From: JBAZAX01 sp964568625
GTDB lineage: Bacteria > Babelota > Babeliae > Babelales > RVW-14
DNA: 38,302 bases
Reading direction: 5' to 3'
Assembly: GCA_964568625.1 (NCBI GenBank)
Contig: CAZMQG010000015.1
Coordinates: forward strand, 1-38,302
The notes below the pieces were generated by a model. It was not told where the DNA came from. It made no database searches and saw only the letters and a list, made by a program, of their open reading frames with translations. Shown piece by piece: positions 1 through 8,628 of this stretch. The stretch's first letter is position 1, and each line of letters begins with the position of its first letter. Both the position numbers and the translations under genes were made by a program.

Positions 1-18
1 TTAATTTATTTCAATTAT

Positions 19-876
19 CTATGAATTCTTCGATAAATTACGTTTCTGATTTTTTATTATTTTAATTATCAAAATAATATCAAACAAAATAAACGCTAGA
101 TGAAAGCATAATGACTGCCTCAAGTCTTTGTCTACGAAAAAAGAAAGCTGCTCTGGTGGCAAAAATGCAACGAACGGAATGCGTCGCAAGAAAACCTTCA
201 CAAAAACAAGTCCTGCATGTACACCCATACCTGTGTAAAGCTTGCCAGTTAAGATAAAAATCAAATTAAGAAACAATCCCAGTAGAAAAAGCCCAGCTCC
301 AAGCTTCCAGTCAACTGTCACAAGAGCTAATGGATTAGAAAGATTATGAGACAGCATAAAAATCAATGACGCAAAAACAGCGCTTGTAATAGGGCTAAGT
401 GCTTGAACAAAAAACTTATAAACCGTTCCACGAAAGATAAGCTCTTCTGTCCAAGCAAGAAAAAACGTTGCTATAATACCCACAAGCATTTTGAAAACAA
501 ACGATAGATTATAATTAATTTGAACAGGGGTATAAACTATACAACCAGAGAAATATAAAAAAGTTAAAAAAAGTACATGAAAAGTACTAGCTATTAAAAA
601 GAAAAAACAGAAAGGCCTAATCCATTCCATTTTTTTAAAAAACAAAAAATTTGTCTGCCAAAAATCCGTTAAAAGCTTTTTATCACAGTTAAATAAAAGC
701 AGGAAGATATGCCATATCACAAGAACAGTGATGCCTATTTTCCCAATTCCACGATTGGCAAAAAGACTAAATGTTGGATCTAACCAACAGGCAACCGGCT
801 GAACAAAAATGAATGTTATTAAAATAGACAAGGCCGACAATAAAATCGGCCCTGTAACCTGCCAAATTTTCTGCAT
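19..876 (-). CDS. CPBP-family intramembrane metalloprotease
   Basis: This is a very hydrophobic protein of 285 residues with about seven or eight membrane segments. It carries the three CPBP (CAAX protease and bacteriocin-processing, Abi) motifs: EELIFRG with Glu144, Glu145 and Arg149, then FMLSH with His177, then GMGVH with His220. In this family these residues form the metal-dependent active site within the membrane. The substrate cannot be inferred. The frame stays open upstream into the HU gene, but that part is an overlap artefact. I chose the ATG at 876. A TTG at 903 preceded by AGGT is a reasonable alternative start. The gene lies directly downstream of HU on the same strand and probably shares its transcript. 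The family call is secure; the start is not. Confidence 0.8.
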   Translation of the reverse strand: MQKIWQVTGPILLSALSILITFIFVQPVACWLDPTFSLFANRGIGKIGITVLVIWHIFLLLFNCDKKLLTDFWQTNFLFFKKMEWIRPFCFFFLIASTFHVLFLTFLYFSGCIVYTPVQINYNLSFVFKMLVGIIATFFLAWTEELIFRGTVYKFFVQALSPITSAVFASLIFMLSHNLSNPLALVTVDWKLGAGLFLLGLFLNLIFILTGKLYTGMGVHAGLVFVKVFLRRIPFVAFLPPEQLSFFVDKDLRQSLCFHLAFILFDIILIIKIIKNQKRNLSKNS

Positions 877-919
877 TTTTTTAGGGGGAAGTGTCGGTAT
901 CAAAATTTTACCTAAAAAA

Positions 920-1198
920 TTAGGCAGAGCGTACAATTTCCTTAAGATGCTTGCCTGGCTTGAAGCGAGGAACATTGATTGCAGGAAGGTTAATACGCTG
1001 CTTTGTTGCAGGATTAATTCCAGCTCTTGCAGGTCTGCGTGATAACCAATAAGTACCAAAACCTGTCAAAGAAACTTTTCCACCTTTTCTGAGTGTTCTC
1101 TCGACAATTCTAGTAAAAGCGGCAAGAACCTTAGCAATATCTTTTTTGCTAAAATTGGTCTCTTCGCTCAAGGAATTGATCAATTCTGTCTTATTCAT
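920..1198 (-). CDS. hup: HU/IHF-family histone-like DNA-binding protein
   Basis: This 92-residue protein has the usual HU length. It starts with MNKTELINSL, has the GFGTYWLSRRPARAGINPAT flank of the DNA-binding arm, and ends with the conserved P.FKPGKHLKE segment. HU dimers bend and compact DNA without strong sequence preference. The frame is open for 18 further codons upstream, but the ATG at 1198 has GGGAG at proper spacing and gives the normal HU N-terminus. A consensus-like promoter lies about 90 bases upstream. The CPBP protease gene follows on the same strand. HU against IHF cannot be decided by eye. Confidence 0.95.
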   Translation of the reverse strand: MNKTELINSLSEETNFSKKDIAKVLAAFTRIVERTLRKGGKVSLTGFGTYWLSRRPARAGINPATKQRINLPAINVPRFKPGKHLKEIVRSA

Positions 1199-1286
1199 GT
1201 AAATCTCCCAAACTCCCATATACCTTGTTAAACATACACTACACCGATTCAAATTTAAAATACATCTCTCGATAGTTTCTGTGTGA

Positions 1287-1315
1287 AATTTAAAGTTTAT
1301 TTAGATGTTTGTCAA
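1287..1315 (-). promoter_or_regulatory. predicted sigma-70-type promoter for the HU gene
   Basis: On the minus strand a perfect TTGACA (-35, 1310-1315) is separated by 17 bases from TAAATT (-10, 1287-1292, four of six consensus positions). It lies about 90 bases upstream of the HU start. The exact -35 box and ideal spacing in an otherwise AT-only stretch make this the clearest promoter in the window. It has not been tested. Confidence 0.55.
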
Positions 1316-1583
1316 GGAATTATGCTATTTAATTATCAAAAAGTCTTATATTTAATATTAAAATTTTTACCAAATAAAAAAAATATCTCTTCTTGTTTAT
1401 TTTTTTACAAATTTATTTCTATCGTGAAATCAAAAAATTTTTAAGATTTTTTTATAAATTTTTTTTATAAATTTTTTATCTTATTGTTAAAAATTGTTAA
1501 AAATATTTTAAAATTCAAAAACTTATAATTTTAATCTATTATTTAAACCATGAATCAAATTCAAAACAATAAAAAGGACTAAT
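1316..1583. other. AT-rich divergent intergenic region between HU and tatD
   Basis: This spacer separates the divergent HU and TatD genes and is almost entirely A and T, with runs such as a repeated TTTTTATAAA unit around 1448-1475. It must hold the tatD promoter, but so many AT hexamers fit a -10 box that none can be singled out. I see no open reading frame, RNA gene or convincing hairpin here. Confidence 0.5.
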
Positions 1584-2390
1584 ATGTTTATTGACTCACA
1601 CTGCCACCTAAACATGATGACAGGCAAAGAAGAATCCGCTCCACTTTCAAACGTTGATATACAAAAAATAGAACAAATATGTTATCAAGCAAAAACAAAT
1701 AATGTCTGTAAGCTAATACAAATCGGCACAAGTCTCCATGATTCACTAGATTGTATAAAAATTGCAAAAAAAATTGATTGCGTATGGGCAGTTGTAGGTA
1801 TACACCCAGGCGACTGCTCATCCAATTGGAAAGAACAATTTAAAGAGATCAAAAAAATGGTAAACAACAAAACAGAAAATAAAATTGTTGGAATTGGCGA
1901 AAGTGGATTAGATTTTTTCCGTCCACCATATAATGAAGAAGTACAAAATACGGCATTTAAATATCATATTGAACTTGCGCTTGAAAGCAATTTACCAATA
2001 GTTATTCACGTAAGAAACGCAGGTGACGAGGCGTTAAAAATTATACAAGAATATATAAAAGATGGGCTACGTGGCGTCATTCACTGTTTTTCACAAAACG
2101 TCGATTTTGCAAATCAAATTTTAGAATGGGGGCTTTATGTTGGAATTGATGGACATATAACATATCCCAAAAACAATGAACTGCGTGAAATCATCAAAAA
2201 CATTCCTTTAGATCGCCTATTATTAGAAACAGATGCCCCATTTTTACCGCCACAACAATTCAGAGGAAAACCAAATTCACCCATCTACATTCCACTGATT
2301 GCTCAATTTATAGCAGACTTAAGAAATATAAATATTAAAGAGTTAGAACAAGCTACAACAAAAAATACAGAACGTTTGTTTAGGATCTGA
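1584..2390 (+). CDS. tatD: TatD-family metal-dependent DNase (YcfH type)
   Basis: This 268-residue protein has normal TatD length and a complete metal site. His6 and His8 lie in the N-terminal DSHCH motif, Glu106 in GIGESGLDFF, His142 in VIHVRNA, His167 in VIHCFS and Asp217 in LLETDAPFLPP. TatD enzymes are TIM-barrel metallohydrolases with 3'-5' exonuclease activity linked to DNA repair. The start has AAGGA at good spacing. It is the only plus-strand gene in the first 22 kb and converges on the unknown exported protein downstream. The family is clear; the physiological substrate is not. Confidence 0.95.
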   Translation: MFIDSHCHLNMMTGKEESAPLSNVDIQKIEQICYQAKTNNVCKLIQIGTSLHDSLDCIKIAKKIDCVWAVVGIHPGDCSSNWKEQFKEIKKMVNNKTENKIVGIGESGLDFFRPPYNEEVQNTAFKYHIELALESNLPIVIHVRNAGDEALKIIQEYIKDGLRGVIHCFSQNVDFANQILEWGLYVGIDGHITYPKNNELREIIKNIPLDRLLLETDAPFLPPQQFRGKPNSPIYIPLIAQFIADLRNINIKELEQATTKNTERLFRI

Positions 2391-2439
2391 AGGAGCCAAA
2401 ACCACATTCAGTCCTAACAATTTCTGTACTTACAACTCT

Positions 2440-4023
2440 TTATTTCACACTTGGAAAAATTACTTGAAATACTGTTTTATCCTGGTTTAACATGAAACTC
2501 AATCGGCTCATATCAATAAACTTCATTCGCGCGCTTTCTCCCCATACAATTCCAAATGTATGAGCAAGAAGCATTTGAGCATAAATTGGATTAAGTAAAC
2601 TCGTCAGAAAATTAAGTTGCTCAAAGTCTTTGGAATTAACAAAAAACTTGTTATCTTCTGAAACAACAAAACTTAATTCAGAAAATATATAATCTTTGGA
2701 GAAAACCGTTGCTGTTTTATATTCATCTTCTGGCTTAAATTCAAAAAAATGACATATGTTTTTAATACTTATTTCAAATCGATTTTTATCTTGATCTGAC
2801 TCAACAAAATCAACAAAGCCAAATTTAAACCTCACTGATCCTTTTTCCTGTATATTAGATTCACGTATAATAGATGTCAAACCAACTAGAACATCAAGCA
2901 TTGCAAAATATCGAAGCTTTTCTCTAAACTCTGATTGCTCACAAAATTCTATTTTAGATAGTTTCAAATTTTTCTGTTTAATTGAACCATTTAAATCATT
3001 AAGTAATACACTAAATTGATTTAAGAATTCACCTATTTTTCTTTTCTTACTTATTAAAATTGACTGCGCCTTTTTATAAGCAATGCGCTTATTCAGCAGA
3101 GTTAAATGCAGCAAACTACTACCAACTACTAAGGCGCTGTTGGCCTGAGATACACAAGAAGCAGCAGATTTGACAACACTGGGAACATATGCTGAAAAGT
3201 CCACCCAAGCTGATTGGCTACCACCTGGAATAAAAGCTCTACCTCCATTAGCGCCAAGGCAGGAACATCTTTCACCCGTACAAGTCAATAAATCCGTTTG
3301 TGCACAAGCATTTGGAACAAGCAAACTTGCAACATGATGATCATTCATAGCAAAAACAGAATTTCCTGTAGCAAGTAAAGTATCTTTTCCTTTACACAGC
3401 TTTCCAACTACTCCTGAAAATATGTATCCCAATGGGGAATAACTTGAAACTGCACCATTCAAAAAATACTGATCTAAAGCGCTGAAAAGCGTTGATAAAC
3501 CTACATATGCCGAAAACTCTGTTACTGATAATGAGCCCCACATAGAGTATAAAACCGGAAGAGCGATAAAAGCGGTAAAAGCCATTCGTGCATCTAAGTC
3601 TGGAGTCCACAATCCTTTTTCCATTTTTTTCAATTGTTGTTCTAGTTGCTCAATTTGATTTCCCAATACTAAAAATTCTTTAAAAAATATTGCCAATTTT
3701 TTTAAAGTAACATTTAAATTTTCAAAATCTTGAGGTTTTAACGTAACAAGTTCTCTTAAAATTTCTTGCCGTTCTTTTAACTCAGTAAATTGCACTGGAG
3801 AACTGAACATTGCAATAAGAGATCTCCCCCCTACTGACGTACATATTCCATCATGGACCAATCGACCATCCATAGTTTCAACTCTAACCAAATATTTAGC
3901 TAATTGTAACTTAACTGAATCAATTGAATCTATTGAGGGAAGCTCACATTCCATACCCCAAACGCCAGAAAAAATCAACAATACAAATGTGAAGCCTAAT
4001 TTAAGTGAACGCAAAAATTCCAT
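2440..4023 (-). CDS. large exported protein of unknown function, with weak MutS-core-like segment
   Basis: I do not recognise this 527-residue protein. It starts with a signal-peptide-like segment (MEFLRSLKLGFTFVLLIFSG). Residues 60-95 (C-T-x-x-G-G-R-x-L, x-x-P-V, E-R-Q-E-I-L-R-E-L) resemble the core-domain hinge of MutS-type proteins, but no Walker ATPase follows. Residues 115-140 look like a coiled coil. Residues 147-190 contain one or two hydrophobic segments. A cysteine cluster (Cys240, 248, 253, 255) sits in a Gly-rich stretch. Residues 300-360 are again helical and charged. The ATG at 4023 has a perfect GGAGG seven bases upstream and was preferred over the longer frame. Its location is probably periplasmic or membrane-associated. 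A lineage-specific family is likely. Confidence 0.75.
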   Translation of the reverse strand: MEFLRSLKLGFTFVLLIFSGVWGMECELPSIDSIDSVKLQLAKYLVRVETMDGRLVHDGICTSVGGRSLIAMFSSPVQFTELKERQEILRELVTLKPQDFENLNVTLKKLAIFFKEFLVLGNQIEQLEQQLKKMEKGLWTPDLDARMAFTAFIALPVLYSMWGSLSVTEFSAYVGLSTLFSALDQYFLNGAVSSYSPLGYIFSGVVGKLCKGKDTLLATGNSVFAMNDHHVASLLVPNACAQTDLLTCTGERCSCLGANGGRAFIPGGSQSAWVDFSAYVPSVVKSAASCVSQANSALVVGSSLLHLTLLNKRIAYKKAQSILISKKRKIGEFLNQFSVLLNDLNGSIKQKNLKLSKIEFCEQSEFREKLRYFAMLDVLVGLTSIIRESNIQEKGSVRFKFGFVDFVESDQDKNRFEISIKNICHFFEFKPEDEYKTATVFSKDYIFSELSFVVSEDNKFFVNSKDFEQLNFLTSLLNPIYAQMLLAHTFGIVWGESARMKFIDMSRLSFMLNQDKTVFQVIFPSVK

Positions 4024-4127
4024 GATAACCTCCAAATAACGATAAACCTCCAAAAAAGTAGCTAAAGCCTTATTTTAGGACAATAACTAATTTTATTTTA
4101 TCTTAAAATGGGTCATGTCGCAAAAGC

Positions 4128-4577
4128 CTAGAATCCAAAATCGAGTAATAAGTGGGAAAATGCGCCAACAGCAAATCCTAAGGCACTTAAAATGCCTCCG
4201 GTAGATAATCCATGAAAAACTAATAAACTAAAAAAAAATAGCATTATTGACAACGAGAAAATAAAATAGACATTATGAGTAATCGTCCTATGCTTTAAAA
4301 GCATTACAATAATTGAAATAAAACTAAAATTTAAAAAAACAAACCATGCTTGAAAGACTATAGAAAGTAATAAAACTATGCTAGAAAATATAAAAAACAG
4401 GCGCTGGGCCTTACTTGTGGTATCAATATCTGGAAAAATCGAACCCAAAATAGAACATACAAAGCAACCTATAAATTGCATTAACGTTGGGCAAAAATGA
4501 AACAAAGTCAAAATGATATAAATTAAAAACAAACAGGATACTGATCCAGCAACCACATGTGCCTTATATCCAGGCAT
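4128..4577 (-). CDS. YdjM/DUF457-like membrane protein, short at the C-terminus
   Basis: This 149-residue membrane protein has the pattern of the YdjM/LexA-regulated metal-dependent hydrolase-like family. It begins with MPGYKAHVVAG, has GSIFPDIDT around residue 50, KHRTITHN around residue 97, and ends with FSHLLLDFGF. The conserved His and Asp residues of these motifs are present. Four or five hydrophobic helices fit the family. Relatives usually continue past the HLLLD motif, so this copy stops early, directly after the motif; it may be a naturally short version. A strong GAGGAG precedes the start. It lies between the SpoIID gene and the unknown exported protein on the same strand. The function of the family is poorly known. 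Confidence 0.75.
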   Translation of the reverse strand: MPGYKAHVVAGSVSCLFLIYIILTLFHFCPTLMQFIGCFVCSILGSIFPDIDTTSKAQRLFFIFSSIVLLLSIVFQAWFVFLNFSFISIIVMLLKHRTITHNVYFIFSLSIMLFFFSLLVFHGLSTGGILSALGFAVGAFSHLLLDFGF

Positions 4578-4615
4578 ATTACTCTCCTCAACCTACGATA
4601 TCAAGCAAATTAGAG

Positions 4616-6073
4616 CTATTTCAATCGACTTAAAGTTGCGCCGGGATAATAAAAATTCAAAATTTTACGATAATCCCATCCCTGAGCAACAAGCGATCTG
4701 GCTCCCCACTGGCACATTCCATTAAAATGACTCCAACCCTTGAACGAGAAAATAAGTTTATCACCCTCGTGCTTTATACTAAAAGCCCCGCTTTTAACTT
4801 TATTTCCAAACAAAGCCACAAGTTCCGCCCCAGTAAGATTAACATACTTACGCCCCGCAAAACGTACTTTATGTACAACTCCAGCAGCATCTTGATCAAC
4901 AATTTGAATATCATGTAGCTTATTTCCAAATCCCTCAAACCGTTTCTTTAAATTTGGCCTTGCCTTTGCAATAGATAGAAAATGTTCCTTTTTATAGACC
5001 AACTGACTTCTATAAAACGCTGTATTTTTACAAAAATTACAAGGCTTATCTCGTCGTAAATATGGTAAACAGTTTTTATTTCTACGCATCTTTGCAGGGA
5101 TAACACCACCACAACATGCACCAAACATTGTTAGAGCTACATCACCCTTATACGTTAGAATCAACCCACGGGTTTGATCAACAGCATCTCGCAAATTTTT
5201 GAATACATGAACACCTTCATAAACCTGATCTGATATAGTATTCCTAATATCATAAAAGCTGCGTGGATTTTTAAGCCTAACCTGCTTCATGTAGTGCAAT
5301 GCATAGCTACGAGATACAATAGCATGCACTTTTTGCATTTCTAGTGGCCAAGTTGGAACACTTTCAGATCTCAAAACAGAACAAATATAATCATCCAGGT
5401 CAATTCTGTTAACAATTAAAACATTTCCAGTTAAAGGATCAATTCGTATATTAACGCTACCTTGGTAATGCTTTCCATTCAGCTCTAAATTTCCATGAGA
5501 GGCGTAAATCTCCAGATCATCATACCTAATATGCCTGAACTTCTTATCTGAACAACGCAAATAAAGTTTGCCTTTTTTAGCTATAACATCAACATTTTTG
5601 TCATTAAATAATGCTGTAACTTTCGATCCCCCCGGACTTTCAAGTACAAAACCCTCCTTAGCCTTAATTGTGAGAGTCTCACTTTTATTTGTGCTTTTTT
5701 CACTGATCAAAACACGAATAACTTTTGGTGTTATATAAACTCCCCCACCTATTGGCGCATCAGGCGCTCCAATTTCATTATCTGGATTACTTACCTGCTC
5801 CGATGGAGGTGGAACTTGTTGCGCAACAGGATCTAATTGTTTTTCATTCTTACTATCAATACTATCATCTTTAGTCTTAGCAGTAGAATTAGCTTGATGC
5901 TCAGCAATAGCATGCTTAGCTTTGGAATGACTACTCTTTTTAGACGTTTTGACTACATTTTTAGATTTTTTTAAATTCGTCGCTTTTGAATATACTAATC
6001 CGATTGGGCAAAAAACAATCGCTAGCAAAACAAGCACTCTGGCGACAAGCACCTTTTTGTTTAAATTTACCAT
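4616..6073 (-). CDS. SpoIID/LytB-domain exported cell-wall protein
   Basis: This 485-residue protein has a signal peptide or anchor (residues 1-29) and a Lys/Ser-rich low-complexity linker (31-110). It ends in a SpoIID/LytB domain (about 205-485). Glu237 in RSESVP.WP is the counterpart of the catalytic Glu of SpoIID lytic transglycosylases. It is followed by the HAIVSRSYAL helix and, near the end, GMCQWGARSLVAQGWDY and FYYPGA. A cysteine cluster (GACCGG, then NC, PCNFC) probably binds zinc. SpoIID degrades peptidoglycan glycan strands; in non-spore-formers such proteins act in cell-wall remodelling. It lies just 10 bases after the RNase H gene. The Shine-Dalgarno is weak. Confidence 0.88.
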   Translation of the reverse strand: MVNLNKKVLVARVLVLLAIVFCPIGLVYSKATNLKKSKNVVKTSKKSSHSKAKHAIAEHQANSTAKTKDDSIDSKNEKQLDPVAQQVPPPSEQVSNPDNEIGAPDAPIGGGVYITPKVIRVLISEKSTNKSETLTIKAKEGFVLESPGGSKVTALFNDKNVDVIAKKGKLYLRCSDKKFRHIRYDDLEIYASHGNLELNGKHYQGSVNIRIDPLTGNVLIVNRIDLDDYICSVLRSESVPTWPLEMQKVHAIVSRSYALHYMKQVRLKNPRSFYDIRNTISDQVYEGVHVFKNLRDAVDQTRGLILTYKGDVALTMFGACCGGVIPAKMRRNKNCLPYLRRDKPCNFCKNTAFYRSQLVYKKEHFLSIAKARPNLKKRFEGFGNKLHDIQIVDQDAAGVVHKVRFAGRKYVNLTGAELVALFGNKVKSGAFSIKHEGDKLIFSFKGWSHFNGMCQWGARSLVAQGWDYRKILNFYYPGATLSRLK

Positions 6074-6083
6074 GTCTGTTCTG

Positions 6084-6683
6084 TTACTTTTTTAGCATTT
6101 CAATAATATTATTACTATCGTCCAAGTTTGCCAGAAAATTGAAAAATTTAGTAGGAATTTTTTTCTTTTTATCGATTCCTTCATTTGCAAGTTTATCTGC
6201 AATTTTATTCTTCTCTCTCATAACATGCGTAAATTTATGGCTAATTCCATTCAACGCCTGCTTTACAAGACCATTTAATTTAATCAATATTGGGTTTTTA
6301 ATCTTATAAAAACCACATAACTGTCTAATTAGTAATTCAGAATCAGAATGAACCGTTAAAAAAATATTTTTTAGATCTAAATCATCAACTTTTTGTTTTA
6401 AAATAAACAGAGCTAAAACCAACGCCAGATACTCTGCCTGATTATTGGTTCTTTCGCCCAAAAAAAACGCTTCTTGAATTTTCAACTCGGAATTAAAAAC
6501 ATAAACTCCCGCACCTGCAGGGCCAGGATTTCCCCTCGCAGCCCCATCAACAAAAATACTCCACTCTTGTGTTGTTTTTTTATTCTTTTGATTTAAAGAA
6601 TCGCTAGAACACTCAACTTTCTGAGGTTCCACACTGCCTTTTTTATCTTGATTAAACCCAAATATTAATAATTGATTTTCCAT
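6084..6683 (-). CDS. rnhA: Ribonuclease H (RNase HI fold)
   Basis: This 199-residue protein holds a complete RNase H domain after a 38-residue polar leader. The catalytic carboxylates are all visible: Asp46 in FVDGAARGNPGP, Glu84 in NNQAEYLAL, Asp114 in VHSDSELL and Asp163 in IADKLAN. The enzyme cuts RNA in RNA-DNA hybrids. The DGAARGNPGPAG motif and shortness of the basic handle resemble the single-domain archaeal/YpdQ-like RNase HI group more than E. coli RnhA. A C-terminal tail of 30 residues has no recognised role. It sits between the zinc-ribbon protein and SpoIID genes in a same-strand series. Confidence 0.92.
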   Translation of the reverse strand: MENQLLIFGFNQDKKGSVEPQKVECSSDSLNQKNKKTTQEWSIFVDGAARGNPGPAGAGVYVFNSELKIQEAFFLGERTNNQAEYLALVLALFILKQKVDDLDLKNIFLTVHSDSELLIRQLCGFYKIKNPILIKLNGLVKQALNGISHKFTHVMREKNKIADKLANEGIDKKKKIPTKFFNFLANLDDSNNIIEMLKK

Positions 6684-6709
6684 GGCACCAAGCTATGCAA
6701 AAACTAACT

Positions 6710-7447
6710 TTAAAATTTAGACTGCAACAAAGCTTTTTCTTCCTCTTCATCATAATACAAAAATCTGTAGCAACTACGGCATGGAAGGACACCTGATCGT
6801 TTAAGCCTTAAATAATCTTGTTGTAAAACGGCATAATAACACGCACTGCAACTGCCATTAATTACTGGAGCAATTGGGTCATCAACGCTATTCTTCATAC
6901 GATCATATTTTACAAGCCAATCAGCAGGAATCCTACTCGAAATAGTATTCCGTTCTTCATTAAGAACATTTAACTTGGAAGTAAAATCCTGAATATTTAC
7001 AGCTTTGGCTTCAATATCCCTTATTAATAACGCTTCTTGCTCAGCAACTTTAAGCTTCTCTGCTTCATAATCTTTTTTTGCATTTTCAAGATTATACCAA
7101 GCTTCTGTAATCTGATTTTCAAACTTTACACGTTCTTTACGAGTATGCTCAACCTCTGTTGAAATAGATTTATACTCTTTCTGATTTCTTACAGAGTCAA
7201 GCTTAATTTTTTTAGCCTTTTCTTCTTCTTCAAAAGTCTTTGATTCTAACTCCAAAGAGTCAACATTTTTTTGCATTTGCAAACAAAGCTTACTCTTGCT
7301 TTCTAATAATGCTTTTAGTTTTGAAATTTGAACCGAGTCATCATTTAAAGATTTTTTTGTTGAATCGATATCATTTTTTAACTTAAGAATTTTTTTATCG
7401 AAATCAACCAAGTCCTTTAAATTTTGCCAAAGAGCTTTTCCTGCCAT
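6710..7447 (-). CDS. coiled-coil C4-type zinc-ribbon protein (DUF164/CT398-like)
   Basis: This 245-residue protein is mostly a long charged coiled coil (about residues 15-170) followed by a zinc ribbon with Cys200-x2-Cys203 and Cys223-x2-Cys226. That is the layout of the DUF164/zf-RING_7 family, whose chlamydial member CT398 is known as a coiled-coil protein. Proposed roles in this family involve binding partner proteins or nucleic acids, and none can be assigned here. The frame continues upstream into the tRNA gene, so the ATG at 7447, preceded by AAGGAT, is the real start. It lies directly downstream of the tRNA on the same strand. Confidence 0.88.
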   Translation of the reverse strand: MAGKALWQNLKDLVDFDKKILKLKNDIDSTKKSLNDDSVQISKLKALLESKSKLCLQMQKNVDSLELESKTFEEEEKAKKIKLDSVRNQKEYKSISTEVEHTRKERVKFENQITEAWYNLENAKKDYEAEKLKVAEQEALLIRDIEAKAVNIQDFTSKLNVLNEERNTISSRIPADWLVKYDRMKNSVDDPIAPVINGSCSACYYAVLQQDYLRLKRSGVLPCRSCYRFLYYDEEEEKALLQSKF

Positions 7448-7501
7448 AATGAGATCCTTTTGGTTGAAATTTAGGACTGATGAAAATTTATTGAATTTTC
7501 T

Positions 7502-7578
7502 TGGTGGGCCCACCAGGGCTTGAACCTGGGACCTTTCGGTTATGAGCCGACTGCTCTAACCAACTGAGCTATGGGCCC
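7502..7578 (-). tRNA. tRNA with CAT anticodon (elongator Met or Ile2)
   Basis: The minus strand folds into a full cloverleaf of 77 bases with encoded CCA. The acceptor stem is GGGCCCA/TGGGCCC, the D-arm has AGTTGGTTA, the anticodon loop is CTCATAA with CAT at 7542-7544, and the T-arm has GGTTCAAGCC. The perfect G1:C72 pair and lack of a GGG/CCC anticodon stem exclude initiator tRNA. Elongator Met and Ile2 (lysidine-modified) both carry CAT and cannot be separated by eye. The outermost anticodon-stem pair is a G-A mismatch. It lies between gapA and the zinc-ribbon gene on the same strand. Confidence 0.95.
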
Positions 7579-7616
7579 CTACCAATAATAATAAAGTTAG
7601 TTTAAACTAACTTTGA

Positions 7617-8615
7617 TTAGTTGTGAAGCAAAAAATCCTTTAATCGACACGAATATCCAAATTCGTTGTCATACCAAGCAAAACACTTACCAACATTTCC
7701 AACAACCTGAGTTAGAAGGCTATCCAAAATACATGAATGTGTATTACCTATAAAATCAGATGATACCAAAGGATCTGTTACATACTGCAACTTACCCTTC
7801 ATCTCACCATTGGCATATTTTAAAAATGCCTGATTAATATCTTGCGGCATCAAGACCTTTGACGAAACAAAGGCAAAATCAACAAGCGAAACGACTGGCA
7901 CCGGTACACGAATCGCAACAGCCTCTATCTTTCCGGTTAATTCAGGAAATACTTGAAATATGACCTTAGCAGCTCCTGTTTTTGTTGGAACAATGTTCAT
8001 TGCCGCTGCACGAGCTCTTCGAGGATCTTTATGCTCAACATCAAGCAAAACTTGATCATTCGTGTATGCATGAACCGTTGTCATAACTCCATTAATAATC
8101 CCAAAACTATCATTTATAACTTTGACCATTGGCGCAAATGCATTTGTAGTACAACTACCAAGCGAAACAATTGAATGTTTGGCAGAATCATAAGCCTTAT
8201 CGTTGACACCAGGAACAATTGTTACATCAGCATCTGCAACAGGTGCCGTAACAAGAACTTTGCTGCATCCTGATGCTATGTGCGCACTTGCCTTTTGATG
8301 TGACGTAAAATGCCCGGAAGCCTCAACAACCCAGTCTATTCCTAAAGCCTTCCATGGCAATTTAGCTGGATCCACTTCAGTGAAAACTTTAATTTGTTTA
8401 TCATTAACTACAAAAACATTATCTTTAAATTGAACAGTCCCGGGAAATTCCTTCATCACTGAATCGTATTTAAAAAGAAGATCTAATCTTATATCTTTGC
8501 TCGGCCCAAGATTGATTGCAACAACATCAAGTTTATTTTTTGTAGATTCATCTAAAAGTATTGTACGTAAAAACGCGCGGCCTATTCTTCCAAATCCGTT
8601 AATCGCAATTTTCAT
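7617..8615 (-). CDS. gapA: Glyceraldehyde-3-phosphate dehydrogenase
   Basis: This 332-residue enzyme oxidises glyceraldehyde 3-phosphate to 1,3-bisphosphoglycerate in glycolysis. The Rossmann motif INGFGRIGR is at residues 5-13. Cys155 in GSCTTN is the nucleophile and His182 in VHAYTNDQ is the base. RRARAAAMNIVPTKTGAAK and WYDNEFGYS follow as expected. Two deviations are visible: the usual NAD-ribose-binding Asp after VAIN is Leu36, and the usual SNASCTTN is SLGSCTTN. Loss of that Asp could relax NAD preference. The gene follows hflX by 13 bases and precedes the tRNA. The Shine-Dalgarno is weak (AGTAGG adjacent to ATG). Confidence 0.95.
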   Translation of the reverse strand: MKIAINGFGRIGRAFLRTILLDESTKNKLDVVAINLGPSKDIRLDLLFKYDSVMKEFPGTVQFKDNVFVVNDKQIKVFTEVDPAKLPWKALGIDWVVEASGHFTSHQKASAHIASGCSKVLVTAPVADADVTIVPGVNDKAYDSAKHSIVSLGSCTTNAFAPMVKVINDSFGIINGVMTTVHAYTNDQVLLDVEHKDPRRARAAAMNIVPTKTGAAKVIFQVFPELTGKIEAVAIRVPVPVVSLVDFAFVSSKVLMPQDINQAFLKYANGEMKGKLQYVTDPLVSSDFIGNTHSCILDSLLTQVVGNVGKCFAWYDNEFGYSCRLKDFLLHN

Positions 8616-8628
8616 CCTACTAACTTTC

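Noticed and set aside
877..1059. Longer start for the CPBP protease reading into HU
   Set aside because: The extension overlaps the 3' part of HU in another frame, has no membrane-protein features and would leave HU, whose motifs are complete, overlapped by 140 bases.
1440..1500. TTTTTATAAA tandem motif upstream of tatD as a regulatory repeat or origin element
   Set aside because: It is only two copies of a low-complexity AT unit in a region made of A and T; no DnaA-box-like sequences accompany it.
4128..4160. Frameshift or nonsense truncation of the YdjM-like gene
   Set aside because: No continuation of the family C-terminus is visible in the other frames downstream of the stop, so a naturally short protein is as likely.
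7448..7513. Upstream extension of the zinc-ribbon protein
   Set aside because: It runs into the 3' end of the tRNA gene and lacks a ribosome site, whereas ATG at 7447 has AAGGAT.
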